From Gyrodactylus bullatarudis (taxonomy: Eukaryota > Platyhelminthes > Monogenea > Gyrodactylidea > Gyrodactylidae): a DNA stretch of 64,000 nucleotides. Below, in pieces: positions 37,601 to 49,600 of the stretch. The position numbers were made by a program, and so were the translations under genes. Location: positions 150,467 through 214,466 of the forward strand of contig SSNU01000031.1 in the NCBI GenBank assembly GCA_012064415.1. The letters run 5' to 3'. Positions within the stretch are counted from its first letter, which is position 1, and every line of letters begins with the position of its first letter. Below the pieces are notes generated by a model. That model did not search any database and was not told the DNA's origin. It worked only from the letters and a program-made list of their open reading frames with translations.

Positions 37601-40600
37601 AGCTGACTGTTACAACTATTCCTATGTCAAGAAAATATACCTATGTTTATATGAAGAGTAGAATTCAATTCATCTTTCAATAAATTCCGAAAGATATTTC
37701 AACCTACCCTAATGCCTAAAGCTAAAGTTTAGTTGATATGAAGAAGAGAATTTAATTTTTTACCAAAAAGCTCAATATTTTTCTTCGGAAAGTCAGGAAG
37801 AAATTTATTTTTCGAATTCCAAAATGAAATACGCTAATAAGTTGGGGAAATCAAAAAAATTTTAGGCCATTTTTCGAATTTGAAAAATGTACCAAATTTC
37901 CACTTTTTCAACTTTCGAACCAAGATTTTTTAATCTATTTCAAAGATTTGTAGCAGTTAAACGCAGATATTCGAGATCAGCATTAGGCAAAGAATTCGAA
38001 TTGGGCCGTGAAGATAAAAAGGAATCTACCGTTTTCAAGAAATAGTTAAACTTATAAATTTTGGATCATCCCACTTCGTGTAAATCAATAAATCAAAATT
38101 TTACAATTTCCCACATTAACCCCTTCGATTCCAGAGGTCGTATACGACCTCTAAATCAAAAGTTTTAGGCGATCGCTGCATTTTAACGGGTTCGAAGGGG
38201 GTTAATAACGGGTTTCTGTGATTTTTTTGCAGCTGAATTCGAATTCTTTGTCTAATGCTGATCTCGAATATCTGCATTTAACTGCTACAAATCTTTGAAA
38301 TAGATTAAAAAATCTTGGTTCGAAAGTTGAAAAAGTGGAAATTTGGTACGTTTACTAAATTCGAAAAACGGCCTAAAATTTTTTTGATTTCCCCAACTTA
38401 TTAGCGTATTTCATTTTGGAATTCGAAAAATAAATTTCTTCCTGACTTTTCGAAGTAAAATATTGAGTTTTTTGGTAAAAAATTAAATTCTCTTCTTCAT
38501 GTCAATTCGGTTTAGTTGATATGAACTTGATTGTTAACTAATTTACACTTTTTTTAAACCTAAACCGATTTTTCTTCGGAAAGTCAGGAAAATGTTTATT
38601 CTTCGAAGGAATGTTTCCATGAGTTGTTAAAATAAAAAAGAAATTTCTGAAAAAATTTCAATCTGGCCAAATCGAGTCAACCTGTGAGCTCACAATTTTT
38701 ATCGATTTCCAAGATCTGAAGCAATTTAATGATGATATTTCGTACATCGCCTTAGAGAAGTTCACAAAAATTCGTCATTAATGGGGCAAATCGAAAATTT
38801 TAATTGAGGCATATTCCTAAAACAGCCGACAGATTGAGATTCTTCAAGAATTTTTTTCCTTTTTACAACTAATCGACTAATTTCATCGTGGAATTCAAAA
38901 AAATAAAATGACTATCCACAGAGAAGAGATTTTTCTCATCTTCACTTCAACAAGGTTTTGGAGAGCTTTCATCAAATCCTAATATGGTTCATTATCTATC
39001 ATGAATTCTTCTCGTGAACTTTTAAAATTTCTCTTGGCATATTTGCAAAGCACATTAACTACGATTGGGTCCAAATACCCATTTGAAATTACTTTTTTAC
39101 TATTTTTTTAATGAGCCTTAATCTTGATTTTAACCGTATTCTTCTAGGGATTGTTGTTCTATTTTTGAATGACAACTACTGTATTGTTTAGTCTGAAAAG
39201 TTTACAAGATTTCTTTTTCTTTTCTCCCAGACTTGCTATGTATATGAAATCAAGTACAGGTAAATAATTATTATAATCAAAATATAATCACGAATTAGAC
39301 GTATTGATTTTTCTAGATTAAATCTTCGATTCACAAAAGGAAGAAGTAGTTTAGAAGAGGAATCTTTCAAGAGAAAAGTAGATCTCTGTTAATTAAATAT
39401 CCAACAGAGTTGAAGTTCGTATTGAGAGAGCTAAATTGACTAAATTCTATTTATTTGCTTATCAAACATTTGGAAAAAGACTAGTTTGTATTTAATAAAT
39501 TCATCTCTTGTTTATTTATCGTTGTATACTAGAATATCAGTAAAAGATGATTCGTTCGAAATGATATTGCAATATTTACAGTATCTTCATAAAAGAGAGA
39601 AACTCGCAATCTCCAAGAAAAAGTTCGAAACCCTTTCGGTGCCGAGACTATTTCACAATTTTTATAAAAACCAAAATTTAGCTATGAAGATTCTACGAAG
39701 TTTTTGGTGAATAAAGCTTTATTTTCGTCGGTTCTCTTCGGACCAAAAATCGACTTGTTGAATATATGAAAATTTAGAGAACATTATAAAATCTGGCAAA
39801 TAGGATTCATTCAACCGTTTTTGACAAATGAGTGAAGAGGAGTGTCTAAGCCCTCGGGACTGTGAAGAATTCATCTAATGTCCGAGTGCCGGGTGGTGCT
39901 CTTTTCCTCTGTTTCCCTCTTCTTTTTTGTTACTTCTGAGAAACCGAAAAATTCCAAGATTCCAGAAAGAATCGACGAAAAAGAAGCTTTATTCACCAAA
40001 AACATCGTTTGTCCTTAACCCTGACTTTTAGTCAGCAACCTCAGAATATTTTCGAGGAAATAAGGCAACTGAAATATTTTTTATCATACAACCTATTGGC
40101 TCATTTCATAAAGGGCCCCAAACATTATTTTTGTTTTATGATGTCTCCAGGAAATTTAACTGTAGAGATTACTTTGTATTCATATGGAGCATACTTCTTA
40201 AAAACAACTTCTAACTTTCTAAGCATGGAATACAGATGTTAATAGGGATATTCAATAATTTTTGCAAACTACAAGGACATTGGAGTTTGGTGAATTTAAC
40301 AACTCTTCTTATTTTACTATTTCGATCTTGAGAAACAAGAAATAAATCTTTAATAAAAATTTGTAAGAACCTAGTTTCGCGTAAGGTTTTTTCCATCAAA
40401 GGTTCTATATAAGGAGAAAGTTCACTTTCAATCTTTCTGAAACTTATGTAGATTGCATAAAGAATTTGAATCATTCAAGTTACACCATTCAATAATAGGG
40501 GAATTTTGAAATGAGAATAATTGATTCGAGGTAATGAGTTGAAATTTTCATTGGGGTGATTTTTGGAATTAACCCTTGTTTTTATTATTTATTTTATAAA

Positions 40601-43600
40601 CATTGACAAAACCTATAGAGAGCTTTTAGCTACATATTTAAAAAAATCAGGTTCACTTTGATAAAGTGATAAAGACAAAAATTGATCACATTTAAGATAA
40701 GATTCCCAGCATTGTAGATTCTTCTTGAAAGTGAAAGTAAATATTTGTATATGATCAAAATCCAGACTTCCAATTATTCATACAAGCATTCCAAGAGTTT
40801 TACAAAGTCAGAGTAAAAAAATGAAGAAGAAAATGTTTGACATCATCAACTTTTGATATGTTGTATGTAAATTTAAGAAGTACTTTTCCAGGATCATAAA
40901 ATACTTTTAGTATGGTTTTTTTCTTATTCGTATAATTAGGAAGGAATATTTCTTGTCATTGAATCTGTTTAATAGAATTTCAAATTATATTTCACTACTT
41001 TGAAGTAAAAATATTTCCCTTTTATTCTTATTTTGTAGAACTTACATTTTTATCTAAGGCACAATTTTGGGAAAAAATGAGAGAAAAAAATGGTCGTTGA
41101 TATTTTAGGAAACATTTTATTATAATGATAATAATTATAACTAATTATCGTGTGAAAGTTTATTCCTTTTTTTGACTATTTTTAATACTTGAAAATTAAT
41201 AAATTAGGATGATGCAACATCAGTTCAAATTGACTGTTCTTTGGCTTAAGTGTGCCATTTGAATCGGTTACCAAATAAAAATCTTGAGGTAATCTAGAGC
41301 TATTGTTGAAAAATGAGATTTTTGTAAAAATCACGAATTCCTAAATTCATCGTGAATAGCGATATTTCTATTATTATCTTCATTATCAAAGTTAGTAATA
41401 GATCTTCTACTTTTAGTTTCTATTTCTTAATATTTTTTCGTCTTTATGGGAAAGCAAAAGCTCTTTTTTATTGGTTCTTAATTCCTATTGAAAAATTAGT
41501 TTATCTAAATATCGATAGGTTGCTTGAAATGGTCTCTCAAGTCTCCTAGTAATTTTTCCAACAAAAATATTTCTTCTTCGATTTTAGAAAACACTGCGTA
41601 GCGTGTTCAGATCAGCAGGTTGGTTTTATAAAGGTTTTTATAGGATATGAACTTATTACGATTTCAACTACAATTTAAAATGATAACATTTTTGAAGTCG
41701 ATCACTATACTCTCATGAATAAAACTATTCTCATTTATTAATTAATGTACATTTTTTCCTACATGAGATGTTTTTCAATACTTCTTTAAATAACTTTTGA
41801 AATAAAACTTTTACATGAAATTGCGTAATAAGAAAAAAAGATTTTCACTCATTTAACCATTATTTACGTAAGACTTGAATCAACGAGAACCGATTTTAAA
41901 ATACTTATTGATCTGAAGGAATTCATTCTTATTCCAAAATTTGAATTTGATTAAAATTTCATTTGACCTTAGGACTCTTTTGATTCAACATTTGCTTTAC
42001 ATTTATCAGAATTTTTGCTATTTTTACAATAAATATTTATTGATAAATTTTGGGAAGAAAAATATTTACACTTACTAAGTATTACTTAGGGACTAACTTT
42101 TATTATGTAGGAAATATTCAGCCGATAATTGCCTTTTTTTCTTGTCTATCCGGTTAAAGTTTTTTGTATAAATAGTAAGTTCTCATCTTCAATGAAGATT
42201 CTTCATATCAATTTGCTTCAAATCGATTCATGATAAATCACTATTCTTTATAAAATAACCTGATAGAGAATTAATTTATCACGGACAAGTTATTAATATC
42301 TCGTGAGAGACCTTGGGATAAAAATTTTATGTTTATCGGACATAAGTTGCCTGATTTCCTCGAAAATATTTGGAGGTTGCTGACTAGAAGTCATGCTAGT
42401 TTAAAGAACGAACGAAAGTTGATTGGTGAATAAAGCTTTATTTTCGTCGGTTCTCTTCGGACCAAACACCGACTTAATATATTTATATACATGAAAAAAT
42501 TAGAGAACATAATAATAAAGGCCAATAGCAATCATTCAACTAGTTCTGACAAATGGGAATAGAGTGTGTTCATCTCTTAGGGGCAGTGAGGAATGCATCT
42601 ATTGTCTGGACACCGGATGGTACTCTTCTTCTATGCTTTCCTCTTCCCTTTCGTTGCTTGGGGGAAACCGACAGATTCCTTTTCCGCGATGGCGTGGGGG
42701 CTTGTGTTTCTGGTTGAGAGAAAAACAAAGTGTCGAAACTCACGTCAGAAACTTTTCCAGGGTACAAAATACGGTTCCTGCCTAAAAAAACCAAATTGTT
42801 GAACGATCGTAATAAGGACCCGGTCCATTGGCTCAAGAGAAAAGGTGTAGTGTATGAGTTCAAATGCTCCTGTGGTCAATCAATTGATCGTAACTCAAAC
42901 CTCAACATTAGTTGATAATGACACTCCCTCTAGTTGTAAAACCTCAATTGAAACTATCTCTAATAGTTCCCTCCCTCCCCAGCAACCAAAAAGATTTTGA
43001 CACCCATGATGATCGTATGAGGTATTTCTCTCAACCAGAAACACAAGCCCCCACGCCATCGCGGAAAAGGAATCTGTCGGTTTCCCCCAAGCAACGAAAG
43101 GGAAGAGGAAAGCATAGAAGAAGAGTACCATCCGGTGTCCAGACAATAGATGCATTCCTCACTGCCCCTAAGAGATGAACACACTCTATTCCCATTTGTC
43201 AGAACTAGTTGAATGATTGCTATTGGCCTTTATTATTATGTTCTCTAATTTTTTCATGTATATAAATATATTAAGTCGGTGTTTGGTCCGAAGAGAACCG
43301 ACGAAAATAAAGCTTTATTCACCAATCAACTTTCGTTCGTTCTTTAAACTAGCATGACTTCTAGTCAGCAACCTCCAAAAATTTTATGATAAAATACAAA
43401 TTTCAAAATTTCTTGTTTGATTAAAAAAAAATTTCTGAATCAGTAGAAATATTCATTTCTTAGAGGATTTAAAGGAAAAAGATATAGCGAGCAGTTACAA
43501 CTGTTTTTTTTTCTTAAGATAAGATAATGAAATCAGTCAAACCCTACCCCACCTCCCGTGAAATTCTTTCAACTAAAACTAATTCAATCAGAGAATTTCA

Positions 43601-46600
43601 AATTTTTCATTATTTTATGTATAAAAAAAATTGATTTTTTATGTGTTTCGATTTCAAAAAATTAAGACTCCAATGTACCATAATTATGGTATTTGATTTA
43701 AAAGGTTACACTAGGAATCGATACACAGGCTTCTTTCAGCTTTTTTTTATCTATAAGGCATTCAATGTAACCAAAATTATCAAAATTTCCAAATTCCTAA
43801 AAAAAGCAAAAACCCACTATCAAAACTACTTATTTCTCATTCAGTAATACTCATTAATAACAACTTTATTAATAAGTGATGAAATCAGTTAATTTTAAAT
43901 TGAAGGATAAAGGATTGATATCGTAAATCATGCAAAAGCAAGGATCACTAAATGACTAGTGAATCGTATGAAAGGTTCTTAAGATTTACTATTGATTCGT
44001 AAGAATCCAATTCAGTAATTTTACAAGGGAATCGTGAAAATAATTTTAACTTCCTACTCAAATTTTTAACCCTCATCATTCCTATTTCTAATCTTTGTAA
44101 ATATCTAATTTTTTAATTTTTACAGGCGTTTTTATTTATTAAAACAGAAAAATTAAATTTTTTTCTTTGTAATACTCCTACTATTATTTGAGCATTCAAA
44201 AGTGAGTTCAAAAAGTGAACATAGAAAATTATGATTTTACGAAATGAAGAATTAGGAAACCAATCTGTGGTTGTCATGCACAAGGCTGAATCTATTTTAA
44301 TGCCTACTGATCATCTTGGGAATCGTACGAATCTCTACCCAATCTCTGCTTTCACATGATTTACGGTATCAGAGTAATAAGGCGGTTACATTTTCGAATT
44401 CTTAACAGTTTTATAAGAATCTTTTTAAATTCTTTCAATGACTTCACATATAAATAAGGTCAGTTATTGTTTTTAAACAAATAGGGATTAAGACTACACT
44501 TTTTTATTCGATTCTTAATAAAAAGCTAGTTGACATGAAGATGAGAATTTACTATTTTTACAAAATAATCGATATTTTTCTCAGGATTCAAAGAAAAAAA
44601 TAATTTTTTGAATTCTAAATGGAATGAGCTAATAAGTTATTGATGTTCCCGAAAAAAATTCAGTCTGACAAACTTCCAGATTTTGGATAATTTGCCTTCG
44701 TAATAATCGAAAAGTTCAAATAATTCAATTTCCCAAAATAATGAGAAATTTCAGTGAACTTCTGCAGTTTCGAATTCTTCGTTTAGTGTTGATCCCAAAT
44801 ATCAGTACAAAACTGCTTCGAATCATCGAAATCGACGAAAATTTTTGTTTCTGATAAATGAACTGTTATTTCATCTCTTACCTTGGCTATGCTGTCTACC
44901 ATTTTTGGTTTAAAAGCTGAAAAAGTGTAAATTTTGTGCAATTTCGAAATCCGAAAATTGGCCTAATTTTGGTCAGATTGAATTTTTTTCGGGAATATCA
45001 ACAACTCATCAGCTTATTCCATTTAGAATTCAAAAAAATATTTTTTTCTTTGAATCCTGAGAAAAATATCGAGGTTTTTGTTAAATTAGTAAATTCTCAT
45101 CTTCATGTCAATTAGGTTTACTATAATTTTTCAAAATTCACGAAGAAATTTCTGCTAGTATTATCTTATAATTATATAATCTCAAATTTTCATGTTTATA
45201 AAATTCAAAAATTTGTTCAGAAATTTTCCTTCGTAGTTTTTTTCCTTATGTTTAGTACGAATTAAAGCGTAAAATCCCTACAGAAAATTGATTTTTCTTT
45301 AGAGTATGTTTACCAAGGCAGATGTTTTCATACGAGAGAATTACTTCAAACATTTTTTATTGAATTAGACAGGAATATCTGTGCTATACTCAATGAGTAT
45401 TACTCATACATGCAGTATTTTGTTTATAATAAGTTATAATTTATAACACAATGGTGACTTATTCCTAATTTTCCTAATTACTTTAAACTTTTCTCGAGGC
45501 AAGAAAATTAACTTGCAAGACTTCTTCTCCACTTAAAGCTGTAAAAAATAATTATTATTTTGAGTTCACTCGTATTTTTTAATTCTGAATGTCAAATAAA
45601 CCAGCCGATTCTGAAAATTGAATTTAACCCCTTGGAACCAAATAAAGTAATCCTTCCAAATCGAAGGCACAACTTTCTCAACTTTTCTTTCATCGCCCCA
45701 AATTATTGGATATAATAATCTGCCTGGTTAAGCACCAATAAATCGTAGTGAATTATTCCTCTGCGGCATCAAAAAATCGTTATCATGACCTTTTTAGCGA
45801 ACCCTTTAAGAATATCCATTTTTCTTCTAATGTCACGAATCGTGACTCACGATGTTATTGAAGAAATTGTCGAGAAAGAAATTAAACGATGGAGTAATCT
45901 TCTGCAACATTCGACTCTCTTTGTTTTCTGAGCATCTGTGAGATCATTAGGAAAAAATTTATCGTAGGAATTTGCTAAATTCACTTCTCGTGGGGCACGT
46001 ACAACAGTTGTACTACAACTGAGGAAAAGGACACATTCAAGTCAGCAGATATTTCTCTTGCAGACAAATGAGAATTTTCTTGGACTTTCTCACCAATTGC
46101 CTGTCTGGAAATCTTTTCGTCTATAGTTTGTATTGCTTCAAGAACAAATTCAAAAACATAAGTTGAAAACTTTTCACACAGCCTACTAGTATTTTTTCCT
46201 TGAGTGAGCCAGTTTACACTTAGTTCCCTTTTTTAATAAAATAATTTGAAAAAACTGACTGATAACGACGGTGGAATTAGTTGAATAAAAGTTTTAATTT
46301 TTGTCGACTTCCTTCTGACCATAGACCGAAACTAGGTACACTTAAAAGACAAACGGTAATAAAAAAAATTTTTAGGATGACGCAGAAAAGAGGGATTATT
46401 TTTGTTCAATTCAACAATGACTAAGAATGGGCATATTGAAAAAGTTTTACTCTCAAACTTTCATATTCTAGAGAATATTTTTCTAAATAGAGATTTTGCA
46501 GCAATCCATAAAAAAATGCCAAATTATTATTGCAGGTCAACTTTTCTTGCACACTTCTATTTTTAAAAAGATCTAGATCAATTCAGAAAAGAGAAATTAT

Positions 46601-49600
46601 CTTTAGGACTAAAGGTTACTTTTTCTCATGGAATTTTATGATTGATAAATAAAATATTAAAGTTTACCATTTTCTCATGACAGATCGAATATTTGTTTTC
46701 TGATAAAACCGGGACCTTGACTGAAAACATGATGGTGTTTAGAAGATTCTCAATTGGCAAGGACATCTATCTATTCGAAAAAGGAGTCTTTCGGGATAGC
46801 TTGAATCCTCAGATTGAATCTAATCCATCTCCTTACATAGTTCCCTTTATAACGGTGTTATCCATGTGTCATACTGTCCGTGTCGAAATGCCCGACTCAA
46901 ATATTATGGCGGAAAATGATATAAGTGTTGCTGAAACTTCAAAGAAAACAACAAAGAAACTTGTTATTCGAAAGAAAAAGGTCTTGACCAGAGATCCATC
47001 TAGAATTCGGCGTCAATCAGCAATCAAGCGAGCCGATGAAGTAACCAAATCTGGATTTGATATTTCAAACAGAGACTTTCTGAAATACATTTATCAAGTG
47101 AGTCCAGTAAAGATTATAATTTTATAAAGATGGTTGATGAAATTCTTCTATTTTTTAAAATCAAAATCATAGCATTTTACAAAATTCCTTTTCTCGAAAT
47201 TTAAAAAGATTGAATTTTTTAAGAAAAATTTTTTTTATTCCAACAACTCATGAGCTCATTTCATTGTGTAATTCAAGAAATAAAGATTTAACTCACCTTT
47301 TGGAGTCTTTGTAAAAATAGTAAATGCTCATCCTCATGTCAATTAAAACAATAAGGTAGATCCCTCAAAAGGTGAATTTCAATTTTTACATTTTTTACAT
47401 GGAAATCATATTTTGATTGGTCAATCTCACATAGGTTATAATAGACCATATCAATACCGAATTTTAAAGACTATAATTGATACGCTTTCTTAAGCCAAAT
47501 GAAAAACTAAATTATAATAGAAATGATAATAAAAAATAAAAAAATCTGTAGGAAAATTGTTCTCAGAATTCAATGAGGAACTCATTTTAAGGATTCAGAA
47601 ATCAAGTGAATATTTAGTAATAAAGCTTATATATCGCCGGATCTCTTCAGACTGTTAAACCAGCTTGATATATGAAGTAAAATTCAACCGATAAATATTC
47701 TTTGTTTTGTTCCGTAATGGAATCTGAAATCTTCAATAAATATTAGTAAAAGTAAAATTTAATTGGAATATAATGATACTATCAATGGCACTGTATTGAA
47801 ATTAAAATAGGGAAAGAGAAAATAATATATAATATCAATAATTATTAATTTTGCATATGGTTAATTTCATGGTCTTCAAGTTTGATTCTTCTACAGGTCG
47901 TCTGATTTATTTAATTTTATCTGGTTTTGCAGATCTCGACGAATAGGAATACTAAGGTTTTTATATAAAATTGAAGAGAGTTCAAGTTACAAGCGTCTCA
48001 TTCACTAAAGATAGTACTTGACTATCTCAGTACCAAAACGTCTGGAAGAGGCTTCGGAAAATGGTTGGTTATATCCCAATTAAATCTACTTTTACTAATA
48101 CATTTATAAAAATCCATATAAGATTAAAAGTTATGTTTACTTTGAGCATTCATAATAACTTTATTAATGAATGAATGATGCATTGAAAAAAGTGCAATTG
48201 TCCTTACATCACATGTGTCTATTTTCTATTGTAGTAGAAAAATAGAAAGATAGATACTAAAACATGCATTCTAACATAATTTCTTTGATTTCTTCTCTCT
48301 CTCTCTTCAAACAGAATATCGCAAGATGAATGGACCGATAGAATACATAATTTCATTTAAGAGATAAAAGATTAACAATCGATTACCTGGTCAAGATTTT
48401 TATGATCTAAAGAGTATCTCATTTGAATTATGCGGGATTATAAAATTTGATATCCAATTATTTTGAAATAAATGGGTCATGTTCTATGCTAAAATTACTG
48501 TTTTTATTGCAACTTTTCAGTTTTAATTTACAACTTGTGAAGCTAGTTAGTATGAGATGGGAATTTATGATTTTTACCAAATTCTCAAATTACTCATCAA
48601 GAAATCGAATTCGATCAAGTTTTTTATTGGATTCTAGATGATGATTATGGTATATTTCGCCAAATTCCCATATTTTCGAACATTTTGTTGAAAATTTTGT
48701 TAATTTTAAAGGATCACGATAAGATGAAGAAAGATTTGAACTTTGATTATTTGATCATTTTCACTACTTGAAAACCGATAAAATTTTGGTTGATCCGAAA
48801 TGAAGAGTTCATCTAAATTTTTATAATTATAATCGGATTTCTTTATTTTGATCACTCTCTGACAATGAAATCAGCAAAATTTTTAAACTTTAAGTTCAAA
48901 AAAGGGAATATGGTGCTGACTCGAGATTTGATCAGATTCGATTTCTTGATGAGAAAATCGAGAATCTTCATACTAACTATACAACTATTCTCGATGAATT
49001 AGGATGAATTTTTTTTTCTAGGTTATTTTCTGAAGACTTTTTGCTAACCGATTCAAAAGTCAAACTTTTGTCGAAAAATAATTAAAAAAAATAATTTAAA
49101 TTTCTAGTTGGCGGGATTTTCCTATTTTTTCCAACTTTTCTGTTGATTTCGAGGTATGAGTGGAATCGAACCTTTTTTTCAGAATCATTAATAGACTAAG
49201 AAATCAATTATTAGTAATAATTTATTACCATTGAATTTTTGAAAGAATCGACATTTTGAACTGATCTCAGAAAACCCTAAATTATTAATTTCAAAGCTGT
49301 TGAAAATGGTCAAAAATAGGATCATTTTTGTTTTTCTTGTCTAATGATGATCCTTAAAAATTAAGTTTGAATCCAAAAATAAATTTTGAACTCAAGATTG
49401 AAAAAACGGAGAAATTGGTGAAAGTGAGCAATTAGAATCAGTTACTAAAAAAATTTTGATACCTTGATCTAAAAATGAGATTTTTGTAAAAATCATAAAT
49501 TCCCAGATTCATTCAGCATAGCTTCAGTTGTTACTCAACTGAATAAATGAGGATTTTATTTTATTTAGGCTTCTTCGCCTGACGAAAAAGCTTTTGTTGA

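Noticed and set aside
42564..43184. Several overlapping open frames on both strands
   Set aside because: They arise from the palindromic Penelope-like arms. Only the frame ending VQTIDAFLTAPKR (both arms) and the KCSCG remnant fit the element.
45355..45440. Possible extra flippase exon in intron 1
   Set aside because: Phase-0 junctions at 35900 and 46684 already join GQ to IEYLFSDKTGT as in the family, leaving no missing residues.
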